A stretch of 64,000 nt of DNA. It comes from Sphingomonas sp. BGYR3 (GTDB lineage: Bacteria; Pseudomonadota; Alphaproteobacteria; Sphingomonadales; Sphingomonadaceae). The notes under the pieces are model-generated. The model had not been told where the DNA came from. It worked only from the letters and a program-made list of their open reading frames with translations, and searched no databases. This document shows positions 19,662 through 28,967 of this stretch, piece after piece; position 1 is the first letter of the stretch, and every line of letters starts with the position of its first letter. The translations under genes and the position numbers were made by a program. The DNA is taken from assembly GCF_025153455.1 (NCBI RefSeq), contig NZ_JANZNT010000001.1:372001-436000 (forward strand), given 5' to 3'.

Positions 19662-21323
19662 ATGAGCGAGCGGGAATCCATGCACTATGACGTCGTGGTC
19701 GTGGGGGCTGGACCGGCCGGGCTGTCGGCCGCGATCCGGCTGAAACAGCGGGCGGAGGCGGAGGGTCGCGAGCTGTCCGTCTGCGTCATCGAAAAGGGGT
19801 CGGAGGTTGGCGCCCACATCCTGTCGGGTGCCGTGTTCGATCCGCGCGCGCTGGATGAGCTGATCCCCGATTGGCGCACGCTCGATTGCCCGATGGCCGA
19901 GGTACCGGTGACGGAAAACCATCACTGGGTCCTGTCCGGCAAGGGCAAGCGCGAGTTCCCCCATTTCCTGTTGCCGCCATTCATGCACAACAAGGGCTGC
20001 TACACCGGATCGCTGGGCAATCTGTGCCGCTGGCTGGCGGGGCAGGCAGAAGCGCTTGGCGTGGAAATCTTTCCCGGATTTGCGGCGGCAGAGGTGCTGT
20101 TCGGCGAGGACGGATCGGTGCGGGGCATCGCCACCGGCGACATGGGCGTGGCGCGCGATGGATCGCACAAGCCGGATTATCAGCCTGGGCTTGAGCTGCA
20201 CGCCCGGTACACCCTGTTTGCCGAGGGGGTTCGCGGTCACCTGTCCAAGCAGCTGATCGCGAAATATGATCTGGCGGCCGACAGCGAGCCGCAGGTTTAT
20301 GGCATCGGCATCAAGGAATTGTGGGATATTCCGGCCGACAAGCACGTGCCCGGCCGCGTGATCCATACTCAGGGCTGGCCGTTGAGCGAGACGGCGGGGT
20401 CGAATGGCGGCGGTTTCCTGTATCATCAGGCCAATGGTCAGGTGGCGTTGGGATTTGTCACCTGGCTCAATTATTCCAATCCGCATCTGTCGCCGTTTCA
20501 CGAAATGCAGCGGTGGAAGACGCATCCGGCGATCCGCGAGATCCTGGAGGGCGGCAAGCGCGTGTCCTATGGCGCGCGGGCGATCAATGACGGCGGCTGG
20601 CAATCGGTGCCAAAGCTGACCTTTCCCGGCGGCGCGCTGATCGGCTGTTCGGCCGGGTTCGTGAACGTGCCCCGGATCAAGGGCAGCCATACCGCGATGA
20701 AGACGGGCATGATGGCCGCCGATGCCGCGTTCGACGCCGTGACAGCAGACCGGTCGGGCGACGAGCTGACCGCCTATACCGACGCCTACCGCTCCAGCTG
20801 GGTCGAAAAGGAATTGCGCATCGTGCGCAACGTCGTGCCGCTGGTGAAGAAGTTCGGCGACACGATCGGCACCGGGCTTGCCGGGGCGGCGATGTGGGCG
20901 GAACAGCTGGGCCTGCGCCTGCCGTTCACCATGGGGCATCACCCGGATCACGAAAGCCTGTGGCGCGCGGACCTCGTCCCGAAAATCGATTATCCGAAGC
21001 CCGATGGCGTCATCTCGTTCGATCGGTTGTCCTCGGTGTTCCTGTCCAACACCAACCATGAGGAGGACCAGCCGGTCCATCTGAAGCTGAAGGATCCGGC
21101 CGTTCCGATCGAATACAACCTGCCCTTGTACGACGAGCCGGCCCAGCGATACTGCCCGGCGGGCGTCTATGAGGTTGTCGGACAGGAAACCGGCACGCCG
21201 CGATTTCAGATCAATGCGCAGAATTGCGTTCACTGCAAAACCTGTGACATCAAGGACCCCACCCAGAACATCGTCTGGGTTGCGCCGGAGGGCGGTGGAG
21301 GACCGAATTATCCGAACATGTAA
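19662..21323 (+). CDS. Electron transfer flavoprotein-ubiquinone oxidoreductase
   Basis: Membrane-associated flavo-iron-sulfur enzyme that passes electrons from ETF (fatty-acid and amino-acid oxidation) to ubiquinone. The 553-aa protein has the FAD Rossmann motif 'VVVVGAGPAGLSAAIRL' near the N-terminus, 'HILSGAVFDPRALDELIPDW' typical of ETF-QO, and the C-terminal ferredoxin-like domain: Cys in 'RYCPAGVYEV' and three in 'NCVHCKTCDIKDPTQNI', which bind 4Fe-4S. An upstream frame extension to 19563 is possible, but the ATG at 19662 behind GGAAGAGGA fits the family. Its end overlaps the probable GTG start of the TPR gene. Confidence 0.96.
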   Translation: MSERESMHYDVVVVGAGPAGLSAAIRLKQRAEAEGRELSVCVIEKGSEVGAHILSGAVFDPRALDELIPDWRTLDCPMAEVPVTENHHWVLSGKGKREFPHFLLPPFMHNKGCYTGSLGNLCRWLAGQAEALGVEIFPGFAAAEVLFGEDGSVRGIATGDMGVARDGSHKPDYQPGLELHARYTLFAEGVRGHLSKQLIAKYDLAADSEPQVYGIGIKELWDIPADKHVPGRVIHTQGWPLSETAGSNGGGFLYHQANGQVALGFVTWLNYSNPHLSPFHEMQRWKTHPAIREILEGGKRVSYGARAINDGGWQSVPKLTFPGGALIGCSAGFVNVPRIKGSHTAMKTGMMAADAAFDAVTADRSGDELTAYTDAYRSSWVEKELRIVRNVVPLVKKFGDTIGTGLAGAAMWAEQLGLRLPFTMGHHPDHESLWRADLVPKIDYPKPDGVISFDRLSSVFLSNTNHEEDQPVHLKLKDPAVPIEYNLPLYDEPAQRYCPAGVYEVVGQETGTPRFQINAQNCVHCKTCDIKDPTQNIVWVAPEGGGGPNYPNM

Positions 21324-22926
21324 CCCTAGCGGGCCCGGCATCGCCGTTCTGATCGCGGCGCTGGCCTTGATGGCACCGGGCGCCGCAATTGCGTCTGACG
21401 TGACCATCAGCGCCTATGCCCGCGCCCGTGCAGCCGATGCGCGCGGCGACGTCCCGACCGCCGTGTCCGGCTATGCCGCCGCACTGGCGCAGCTGCCGCA
21501 GGACGAACAGATCGCGGTTCGCGCCTATCGCGAGGCGATTGCGTCCGGCGACACTAAGCTCGCGCTGGCATCCATCGATGCGATGACCCGGGCCAAGGGG
21601 CAGCCGGCCGATGCCGCGCTGATCGTGCTGGCCGATCATTTGGCGCGGGGTGACAAGGCGGCGGCGGCATCAACACTCGCCTCGCTTAAATCGACCCCGC
21701 TTGATTTCATGGCGCCGGTGATTGCCGCGTGGATCCAGTATGATACCGATCCGGCCGCTGCGCTGGCCGCAATGTCGGTCCCGCCCCCGGCCGCGATCGC
21801 CCGCCGGTACGCAACCGAATCCGCTGCGCTGATGGAAATCGACCAGGGTCAGCCGGAAAAGGGGATGCAGAAGCTGCTCGCGCTGGGCCAGACGGGGCGG
21901 AGCGCGATGGACAGCCGCATCGCCGCGGCCGATTTGCTGGCGGGCAGCCGGCCCGATCTAGCCACGCTGCTGCTGACCGGCGACGACCCGGTGCTGGCCG
22001 CCTATCGTGCGCGCGCCGCCGCACCACGCAAGCTGGATGCCCGGTTCGGCATTTCACGGCTTTTCACCCGGCTTGGCGGCGAATTGTCGATGGAGGGAAC
22101 GGAGCCGCTGGCCATGGTGCTGGCGCGGGCGGCGCTGATCCTTGATCCCGCGCACAGCCGGGCTCAGCTGATCCTGGCCGATAACCTGGCGCGGGAGGGG
22201 ACGCCCGATCTGGCGCTGGCGCAGCTTGAACGGATTGAACCGGACAGCCCCTTTGCCGCTGCAGTTCCCGGTGCCCGCATCGCGATCCTGCAAGCCGCCG
22301 GCCGCATCGACGAGGCGCTGATTGATGCCCGAAAGGTTGCCGCGCGGGCCAGTGCGGACGGCAATGATTATCAGGTTCTGGGCGATCTGCTGAGCGCGTC
22401 GGGTGACGAGCTTGCCGCCGCCGCTGCCTATGGCGAGGCCCGAAAGCGCGGTGCCGGCCCGGAATGGGCGCTGGCCCTGCAACAGGGCGGCGCGCTGGAA
22501 AGGGGCGGACGGTGGCGTGAGGCTCTGACCCTGCTCAAGCGCGCGGTCGACCTGGCGCCGGACGAGCCGCTGGCGCTCAACTATCTGGGCTATGCGCAGA
22601 TCGAGCGCGGCGAAAATGTGAAGGCGGCGCGCAAGTTGCTCGAGCGGGCAGTGACGCTCAGCCCCGACAATGCCTCCATCGTCGATTCGCTGGGCTGGGC
22701 CTATTATCGCGGCGGCGAACCGGAACGGGCGCTGCCGCTGCTGGAAAAGGCGGCACGTGCCGAGCCAGCGGATACGACCATTCAGGAGCATCTGGGCGAT
22801 GCCTATTGGCAGCTGGGCCGCCGGTACGAGGCGCGATATGCGTGGCGCGCCGCGGCGGTCTATGCCGACACGGACGAGGCGGCACGGCTGGCGACCAAGA
22901 TCGAGGCTGGCCTGAAGGGCGACTGA
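21295..22926 (+). CDS. Tetratricopeptide-repeat protein, exported
   Basis: About 543-aa protein with an N-terminal signal ('GIAVLIAALALMAPGAAIAS') and TPR-type helical repeats throughout, clearest near the C-terminus: 'DEPLALNYLGYAQIERGENV', 'NASIVDSLGWAYYRGGEPER', 'DTTIQEHLGDAYWQLGRRYE'. Such proteins act as periplasmic or membrane-anchored scaffolds. No ATG fits the signal peptide; the GTG at 21295 has GGAGGG just upstream and gives a normal signal, overlapping the ETF-QO gene by 29 bp. It sits 3 bp ahead of ispE. A specific partner is not evident. Confidence 0.83.
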   Translation: MEDRIIRTCNPSGPGIAVLIAALALMAPGAAIASDVTISAYARARAADARGDVPTAVSGYAAALAQLPQDEQIAVRAYREAIASGDTKLALASIDAMTRAKGQPADAALIVLADHLARGDKAAAASTLASLKSTPLDFMAPVIAAWIQYDTDPAAALAAMSVPPPAAIARRYATESAALMEIDQGQPEKGMQKLLALGQTGRSAMDSRIAAADLLAGSRPDLATLLLTGDDPVLAAYRARAAAPRKLDARFGISRLFTRLGGELSMEGTEPLAMVLARAALILDPAHSRAQLILADNLAREGTPDLALAQLERIEPDSPFAAAVPGARIAILQAAGRIDEALIDARKVAARASADGNDYQVLGDLLSASGDELAAAAAYGEARKRGAGPEWALALQQGGALERGGRWREALTLLKRAVDLAPDEPLALNYLGYAQIERGENVKAARKLLERAVTLSPDNASIVDSLGWAYYRGGEPERALPLLEKAARAEPADTTIQEHLGDAYWQLGRRYEARYAWRAAAVYADTDEAARLATKIEAGLKGD

Positions 22927-22929
22927 TCC

Positions 22930-23760
22930 ATGCGGATAACGGAGCCGGCCCCGGCCAAGATCAACCTTGCCCTGCATGTCCGTGCGCGTCGGCCGGACGG
23001 CTATCACGAACTGGAAACGCTGTTCGCCTTTGTCGAGGCGGGCGATGTCGTGTCGGTTGAACCCGCTGAGCGCGACGAATTTCGCATTTCCGGGCCGTTC
23101 GGCGCGGCGCTGGATGCCGAAACGGACAATCTGGTGACGCGGGCGCGGGATCGGTTTCGGACGGCCTTTGGTCTGCCTGCGGTCGCCATTGAACTGGTCA
23201 AGAACCTGCCGGTCGCATCCGGCATCGGCGGAGGATCGGCGGACGCGGCTGCAACGCTTCGTGCGCTGGCACGGATGACGGGCATTGGGGCGGATAACGC
23301 CCGGCTATATGACCTGGCCGACGGGCTTGGCTCGGACGTGCCGGCCTGTCTGTTCGGTCGAACGGCCATGGGCAGGGGCAGGGGGGAGCAGTTGCAACCG
23401 CTGACCGGCGCGGCAGGACGGCTGGTTTTGCTGATCAATCCGGGCATTGCGGTGTCGACGGCGGCAGTGTTTGCGCGGTGGGATGGCCTGGATCGCGGGC
23501 CGTTGCGGACGGATGACGTCATGGCGGCGGCGCTGGATGGCCGAAACGATTTGTACCCGCCCGCCCGGCTGGTCGCTCCCGGCATCGATGCGCCGCTGGC
23601 GTTGCTGGAAGCGTACCCGGGGGTGGTTCTGGCGCGGATGTCGGGATCGGGAGCAACCTGCTTTGCGCTGTTCGACAGCGAGGAGCAGATGATGATGGCG
23701 GCCGAACAGGCATCCACTCAGGCGGGTTGGTGGGTCTGTCCGACGCGGCTTCGGCCCTAA
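22930..23760 (+). CDS. ispE: 4-diphosphocytidyl-2-C-methyl-D-erythritol kinase
   Basis: GHMP kinase of the MEP pathway that phosphorylates CDP-methylerythritol on the way to isoprenoids. The 276-aa protein opens with 'EPAPAKINLALHVRARRPDG', the IspE substrate-binding motif, and has the ATP-binding GHMP loop 'PVASGIGGGSADAAATL' (about residue 94) and the C-terminal 'VVLARMSGSGATCFALF'. It begins 3 bp after the TPR gene, so the two are cotranscribed. Confidence 0.97.
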   Translation: MRITEPAPAKINLALHVRARRPDGYHELETLFAFVEAGDVVSVEPAERDEFRISGPFGAALDAETDNLVTRARDRFRTAFGLPAVAIELVKNLPVASGIGGGSADAAATLRALARMTGIGADNARLYDLADGLGSDVPACLFGRTAMGRGRGEQLQPLTGAAGRLVLLINPGIAVSTAAVFARWDGLDRGPLRTDDVMAAALDGRNDLYPPARLVAPGIDAPLALLEAYPGVVLARMSGSGATCFALFDSEEQMMMAAEQASTQAGWWVCPTRLRP

Positions 23761-23904
23761 TGTCGGCTTTACCATGGTCCTGAACCCGAAAATGACCGAT
23801 CCGGGCGCACTCCGGCAACAGCGGATCAGACGCCGGGAGCGGGACGTCCGCCGATGGCCCCAGCCCCAGGGCGAGCGCCATCCTTTACGCCAGCGGGTGC
23901 AGCG

Positions 23905-24639
23905 ATGATTGACGTCGCGCATCGCGGCGGCATCGCCACCCTTACCCTGAACCGGCCAGGGGCGCGCAATGCGCTGGCCACCCGGCACTGGCTTCGGCTG
24001 GCGGAGGCGGTTGCGGCCATAGCGGACAGCGATGCGCGGGTCGTGCTGTTGCGGTCCGCCGATCCGCGCTGCTTCTGCGCCGGTGCCGATCTGAACGAGT
24101 TTACGGTGCTGGCGGCCGATGCCGCGGCACGCCAGTCGTTCCTGGCCGCAATGCGGGCGGCGATCGACGGGCTGGCGGTGCTACCCCTTCCCGTGATCGG
24201 GGTGGTCGAGGGGGAATGCCACGGCGCCGGCGTCGCGTTGATGATGGCGTGCGATATCGTGCTGGCCGGTCGGCAGGCCCGCTTTTCCATTCCGGCGGCA
24301 CGGATCGGGCTGACCTACCCGGTGGCGGATATTCGCCGGCTGACCGCACGGGCCGGGCCGGGCGGGGCTGCGCGCCTGCTGTTGGCAGCGGAACGGATTG
24401 CGGCGGACGAAGCGTTGCGGCTGCGCCTTGTCTATCGGGTGGAGGAACGCCCGGAAGCGGCAGGCGACGCGATGGCACAGGCGATGATGGCGAATGACGG
24501 GGTGGCGATGGCGCTGCTCAAGCAGCGGATCGCCGATCCCGACGCGGCGGATGATCAGGGCGGGTTTCTCGACCGGTTTGGCGCCGACTCCTTTTTGGCC
24601 CGACTTCAGGCTGCCCGGTCGGGCATGGGACAGCGATGA
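23905..24639 (+). CDS. Enoyl-CoA hydratase/isomerase (crotonase-fold) protein without the hydratase glutamates
   Basis: 244-aa crotonase-fold protein. The first oxyanion-hole motif is present as 'DPRCFCAGADLNEF' and the second as 'GECHGAGVALMMACDIVLAG'. In rat enoyl-CoA hydratase the catalytic glutamates lie in 'GGCELAMMCD' and 'QPEILLG'; aligned here they are 'GVALMMACD' and 'IPAARIG', so neither Glu is present. It probably catalyses another crotonase reaction (isomerase, thioesterase or hydrolase type). The frame can start at 23854, but the ATG at 23905 gives the usual short N-terminus. It overlaps the next gene by ATGA. Confidence 0.85.
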   Translation: MIDVAHRGGIATLTLNRPGARNALATRHWLRLAEAVAAIADSDARVVLLRSADPRCFCAGADLNEFTVLAADAAARQSFLAAMRAAIDGLAVLPLPVIGVVEGECHGAGVALMMACDIVLAGRQARFSIPAARIGLTYPVADIRRLTARAGPGGAARLLLAAERIAADEALRLRLVYRVEERPEAAGDAMAQAMMANDGVAMALLKQRIADPDAADDQGGFLDRFGADSFLARLQAARSGMGQR

Positions 24640-25370
24640 GCGAGGCAGCGGAACGGATCGACGGTGCGGCGGGCGGCGCGCTGCTGCTGTGCGATCATGC
24701 CAGCAATCATGTGCCCGTCGACGTTGATCTTGGCATCGATCCGGCGCTGCTCAATCTGCACATCGCCTATGACATCGGGGCGGGTGCGCTGACCCGTACG
24801 CTTGCTGCTAGCACGGGCTGGCCAGCGGTGCTGGGCACGGTTTCCCGGCTGGTCATTGATTTGCACCGCGAACCGGACCGGCTGGGGCTGATCCCCATGG
24901 CTTCGGACGGTCATGACGTCCCCGGAAACCGGGATGCGAATGCCGCACAGCGCATCGCGCGCTTTCACCGCCCCTATCACTGCGCCGTGGCCAGCGCCGT
25001 CCGGCTGTATCGCCCCGACCTGATCGTCGCGATCCACAGCTTTACACCGCGGCTTGAGACTGCGCCGGTGGACCGGCCATGGACGATTGGTGTCCTCTAC
25101 AACCGGGATCGGTGGACGGGAGAAGCGGCGCTGGCTGCGCTGACGGCACAGGGACTGTCGCCCGGCGATAACCAGCCCTATTCGGGCCGCGATCTCAACA
25201 CGACGATCAACCGCCATGCCGAGGCGGCGGGGATTGCCGGCATCGCGATCGAAGTTCGCAACGATCAACTGCTGACGCCCGCCGGGATCGATGCCTGGGC
25301 GTCCCATTTGAGCGAAATGATCGCCACATTGCGTAACAGGGTTGCGTCAAGGGGGCATTTGACGACATAG
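24636..25370 (+). CDS. N-formylglutamate amidohydrolase family protein
   Basis: 244-aa protein of the FGase family, zinc hydrolases that release formate from N-formylglutamate (histidine degradation) or act on related N-acyl amino acids. Family landmarks are '[18 protein letters not shown]' at residues 13-30, '[15 protein letters not shown]' and '[13 protein letters not shown]', with His/Asp metal and acid residues, and '[16 protein letters not shown]' near the end. No hut genes are nearby, so histidine catabolism is not supported by context. Starts inside the crotonase-fold gene (ATGA). Confidence 0.88.
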   Translation: MSEAAERIDGAAGGALLLCDHASNHVPVDVDLGIDPALLNLHIAYDIGAGALTRTLAASTGWPAVLGTVSRLVIDLHREPDRLGLIPMASDGHDVPGNRDANAAQRIARFHRPYHCAVASAVRLYRPDLIVAIHSFTPRLETAPVDRPWTIGVLYNRDRWTGEAALAALTAQGLSPGDNQPYSGRDLNTTINRHAEAAGIAGIAIEVRNDQLLTPAGIDAWASHLSEMIATLRNRVASRGHLTT

Positions 25371-25381
25371 GCTTGCGCGCC

Positions 25382-27103
25382 ATGACCAATCGTTTCGATA
25401 AGAACCGCCTGCCCAGCCGCCATGTTTCCATGGGGCCGGAGCGCGCCCCGCACCGCAGCTATTATTACGCTATGGGCATCGAAGAGGCGGATATCGCCAA
25501 GCCCTTTGTAGGCATTGCCAGTGCCGGGAACGACTCTGCGCCGTGCAACACCGTGCTGGATATTCAGGCGGATGCCGCGCGCACTGGCGTGATCCAGGGC
25601 GGCGGGATGCCGCGCCGGTTCAACACCATCACCGTCACCGACGGAATCGCGATGGGGCATCAGGGGATGAAATCGTCCCTCGTCAGCCGCGAGGTGATTG
25701 CCGACTCGGTCGAATTGTCCGTGCGCGGCCATTGTTATGACGCGCTGGTTACCTTTGCCGGGTGCGACAAGTCGTTGCCGGGCATGATGATGGCGATGCT
25801 GCGCCTCAACGTGCCGTCGATCTTTGTCTATGGCGGGTCGATCCTGCCCGGCCGCTACCACGACCGCGACGTTACCGTCGTGGATGTGTTCGAAGCGGTC
25901 GGCCAATATGCCGCCGGCAACTGTCCCTTGCACGAACTGATCGCGCTGGAAAAGGTCGCCTGTCCGGGTCACGGCGCCTGCGGTGGCCAGTTTACGGCGA
26001 ACACCATGGCCTGTGTCGGAGAGGCGATCGGCCTGTCGCTGCCCAACAGCAACATGGTGCCCGCGCCCTATCGCAGCCGGGAAGAGGTGGCGATTGCGGC
26101 GGGCGAGCAGGTGATGACCCTGATCGAACGGAACCTGCGGCCGCGCGACATCTGTACGCGGGAGGCGTTCATCAACGCAGCTCGCGTCGTCGCCGCCACG
26201 GGCGGGTCGACCAACGCCGCCCTGCACCTGCCCGCCATGGCGAACGAGGCAGGGATCGAATTCGACCTGCACGACGTTGCTGAGGCATTCAAATCAATGC
26301 CTTACATCGCTGACCTTAAACCGGGCGGCAAGTATGTCGCCAAGGACATGTACGAGGCCGGCGGCGTTTACATGTTGATGAAGACGATGCTGGACGGCGG
26401 CTTCCTGGACGGAAACTGCATGACGGTGACCGGTAAGACGCTGGGCGAGAATATCGACGAGGTGACGTGGAACCCGGATCAGAAGGTGATCTATCCGGTC
26501 GAAGCGCCAATCACGGCGACGGGCGGCGTCGTCGGCCTGCGCGGTACGCTGGCGCCCGAAGGGGCGATCGTGAAGGTCGCAGGCATGAAGCGCCTTCAGT
26601 TCGAGGGTCCGGCGCGCTGTTTCGACCGTGAAGAGGACGCCTTTGCCGCCGTCGAGGCACGAGATATCGCCGAGGGCTGCGTGGTTATCATCCGGTATGA
26701 AGGCCCCAAGGGCGGGCCGGGCATGCGCGAGATGCTGTCGACCACTGCCGCGCTCTATGGCCTGGGCATGGGGGAGAAGGTCGCGCTGATCACCGATGGC
26801 CGTTTTTCGGGGGCCACGCGCGGTTTCTGCATCGGCCATGTCGGGCCGGAGGCAGCGGATGGCGGCCCCATCGCACTGGTCGAGGATGGCGACACCATCC
26901 GCATCGATGCAGAGGCGGGGACGATCGACCTGCTGGTCGACGACGCGGTGCTGGCCGAGCGGCGCGCGCGCTGGCAGCCGCGGACCAATGACTATCAGTC
27001 CGGTGCGCTGTATCGCTATTCACAGACGGTCGGTCCGGCCTACAAGGGCGCGGTAACGCACCCGGGGGCAAGGGCTGAACGTCATGTTTATGCGGATATC
27101 TAG
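25382..27103 (+). CDS. ilvD: Dihydroxy-acid dehydratase
   Basis: Iron-sulfur dehydratase of branched-chain amino acid synthesis, converting dihydroxy acids to 2-oxo acids. The 573-aa protein has the cluster cysteines in '[11 protein letters not shown]', '[15 protein letters not shown]' and '[20 protein letters not shown]', and the conserved '[20 protein letters not shown]' close to the C-terminus. An in-frame TTG at 25373 exists, but the ATG at 25382 is preferred. No other ilv genes are adjacent. The 3' end overlaps the following lipoprotein gene by 20 bp. Confidence 0.97.
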   Translation: MTNRFDKNRLPSRHVSMGPERAPHRSYYYAMGIEEADIAKPFVGIASAGNDSAPCNTVLDIQADAARTGVIQGGGMPRRFNTITVTDGIAMGHQGMKSSLVSREVIADSVELSVRGHCYDALVTFAGCDKSLPGMMMAMLRLNVPSIFVYGGSILPGRYHDRDVTVVDVFEAVGQYAAGNCPLHELIALEKVACPGHGACGGQFTANTMACVGEAIGLSLPNSNMVPAPYRSREEVAIAAGEQVMTLIERNLRPRDICTREAFINAARVVAATGGSTNAALHLPAMANEAGIEFDLHDVAEAFKSMPYIADLKPGGKYVAKDMYEAGGVYMLMKTMLDGGFLDGNCMTVTGKTLGENIDEVTWNPDQKVIYPVEAPITATGGVVGLRGTLAPEGAIVKVAGMKRLQFEGPARCFDREEDAFAAVEARDIAEGCVVIIRYEGPKGGPGMREMLSTTAALYGLGMGEKVALITDGRFSGATRGFCIGHVGPEAADGGPIALVEDGDTIRIDAEAGTIDLLVDDAVLAERRARWQPRTNDYQSGALYRYSQTVGPAYKGAVTHPGARAERHVYADI

Positions 27104-27473
27104 CGCCATTGGCCTGTTGCTGATGCTGGCCGGGTGTGGCGGGGGTGAACTGCAGCCCGGCAATGCTGCCCAAGACCAGCCCGATCCGGAACAGGCGGCA
27201 AACGGGATCGAGTGCGCGCCGCCCGGTGAAACGGCGTTCTCGCGCCAGTGCCTGCTCGACCGGAAACAGGATGACGGGGGCGTCGTGCTGACCGCGCGGC
27301 TGCCCGATGGCGGGTTCCATCGCTTTCGGCTGGTCCAGGATGGACGCACCTTGGCTGCCGCCGATGGCGCCGAACCGGCCCGCGTCACGCCGGCATCGAA
27401 TGGCGATCAGGAAGTGGCCATCGGCAATGCCCGTTACCGCATCCCGGCAAGCGCGCTGTCACCGACGCGATAG
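27084..27473 (+). CDS. Small hypothetical lipoprotein
   Basis: 129-aa product with a type II signal: hydrophobic '[13 protein letters not shown]' followed by lipobox Cys at about residue 18 and then three glycines. The mature part is hydrophilic and contains two further Cys ('GIECAPPGE' and '[10 protein letters not shown]') that could form a disulfide, then a beta-rich segment '[19 protein letters not shown]'. I do not recognise the family. It begins inside ilvD (20-bp overlap), so it is probably cotranscribed with it. Confidence 0.75.
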   Translation: MFMRISSAIGLLLMLAGCGGGELQPGNAAQDQPDPEQAANGIECAPPGETAFSRQCLLDRKQDDGGVVLTARLPDGGFHRFRLVQDGRTLAAADGAEPARVTPASNGDQEVAIGNARYRIPASALSPTR

Positions 27474-27927
27474 AGCATCGCTGCGGCGGAAACCCATCGC
27501 GAGCAACCAGCGAATCGCGTTCATCCCTCCGCTCCGTTCGTCCGATCCAGTCGGGCCGCACCGAATTGTTCCGCATCCGACGAACATTGCCGCTGTTGCG
27601 ATGACCCGAAGCGCCCGGCTGTATGACGGACATTCGCTTTCGCATATGAAACTGATGGTGCGTGTTGCGGGCTGAGGGGCTGGCAAATGGCAGGGGTGTC
27701 GGGAACGGGTTGTAACGGGCAGGTGGTCATGATGGCCGTCCCCGCTGAGCCAATTCGATTCCTCTGCTCGAACGAAGCCGCCGTCCGTTGACCGGAACCG
27801 CGGCGCCCGGTGTGATGCCTCGCCGCCGTCCTGGCTCTGCGGCCGGCGGCGCGGGCATCGGTGCTTCCATTGAGCAGGATTTGCGACCGGGGCGCGTCGC
27901 CCGGATCACAACGAAGCGGGGGGTAGC
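27474..27927. other. 454-bp stretch without a convincing gene
   Basis: No reading frame here on either strand has coding character or a recognisable motif; the open frames are GC-driven. I see no clear terminator or tRNA. It likely contains the end of the ilvD-lipoprotein transcript and the promoter of the hydrolase gene at 27928, which has a GGGGGG-type ribosome-binding stretch immediately upstream. Confidence 0.5.
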
Positions 27928-28926
27928 ATGACGATCGGGATGAGCCGGCGGCATCTTCTGGGCGCGGCTGCGGCCACTCCACTAGCGTCGCAGGCGGCCA
28001 TTCGGCCAGATGCGCCGGCGATGTTCCTGTCGACCTGGGATTTTGGCGCTGCGGCGAATGATGCGGCGTATCGGACGTTGTCTGCAGGCGGCACCCTGCT
28101 TGATGCCGTAGAGGCGGGCGCACGGGTGCCTGAGGCCGATCCGACGAACCATTCCGTCGGCTATGGCGGCTATCCGGATCGGGACGGCAGGGTGACGACG
28201 GATGCGGTCATCATGGACGATGCGGGCAATGTCGGCGCGGTGGCGGCCCTGGAACACGTCATGCACGCCATATCTGTCGCGCGGGCGGTCATGGATCGCA
28301 CCCCGCACACGATGCTGGTGGGAGAAGGGGCAACCCGCTTTGCCATGGACTGCGGCTTCCCCCGGACGACCATGCTGACCCCTGAAGCCGAGGCGGAATG
28401 GCGCAAATGGCTTGAGACCGCACGGTATAAACCGATCGCAAATATCGAAAATCGCAAGGCAATTCAGGGAGACGCGCGGGATCACGACACTATCGGACTG
28501 CTTGGCCGGTCCCGCGACGGACGACTGGCCGGTGCCTGCACGACATCAGGAATGGCGTTCAAGATGCACGGCCGCATCGGAGACAGCCCGCAAGTCGGTT
28601 GCGGCCTGTTTGTCGAGGCCGGGGTTGGCGGCGCAACGGCGACGGGGCTGGGCGAGGAAGTAACGCGGATCGCCGGCAGCGCCCGGGTCGTCGCATCGAT
28701 GCGCACCGGCCTGTCGCCGGAAGCGGCGTGCCGCGAGGCGCTGGACCACCTGACCCGGCTGCGCGGAGCCAAGCTGAATGGCACGCAGGTGGCGTTTCTG
28801 GCGATCGGCCGCGATGGGCGCGTTGGTGCCGGGTCGCTGCTGCCCGGCTTTACCTATGCCGTGACCGACCAGTCGGGCCGGACGTCGGTGCATCAGGCGC
28901 AATCGATGGAGACTGCGAAGAAGTGA
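27928..28926 (+). CDS. N4-(beta-N-acetylglucosaminyl)-L-asparaginase-type Ntn hydrolase
   Basis: 332-aa Ntn-hydrolase of the glycosylasparaginase/isoaspartyl peptidase family, made as a precursor that cleaves itself before a catalytic Thr. Residues 'DARDHDTIGLLGRSRDGRLA' carry the nucleophile (Thr near 188), then 'GACTTSGMAFKMHGRIGDSP' and 'FVEAGVGGATATGLGEE', all typical of glycosylasparaginase. The N-terminus 'MSRRHLLGAAAATPLASQ' looks like a twin-arginine signal, so it acts in the periplasm. It lies 41 bp before a TonB-dependent receptor gene on the same strand, which suggests uptake and trimming of an Asn-linked glycoconjugate or Asp-containing peptide. The substrate is inference. Confidence 0.88.
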   Translation: MTIGMSRRHLLGAAAATPLASQAAIRPDAPAMFLSTWDFGAAANDAAYRTLSAGGTLLDAVEAGARVPEADPTNHSVGYGGYPDRDGRVTTDAVIMDDAGNVGAVAALEHVMHAISVARAVMDRTPHTMLVGEGATRFAMDCGFPRTTMLTPEAEAEWRKWLETARYKPIANIENRKAIQGDARDHDTIGLLGRSRDGRLAGACTTSGMAFKMHGRIGDSPQVGCGLFVEAGVGGATATGLGEEVTRIAGSARVVASMRTGLSPEAACREALDHLTRLRGAKLNGTQVAFLAIGRDGRVGAGSLLPGFTYAVTDQSGRTSVHQAQSMETAKK

Positions 28927-28967
28927 GCAAGGGCGCCGGGGGACGGCGCCGAGTAAGGGAGCGTATC

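Noticed and set aside
27521..28123. 200-codon minus-strand frame in the gap before the Ntn hydrolase
   Set aside because: Composition is typical of a GC-driven shadow; it crosses into the antisense of the hydrolase signal region.
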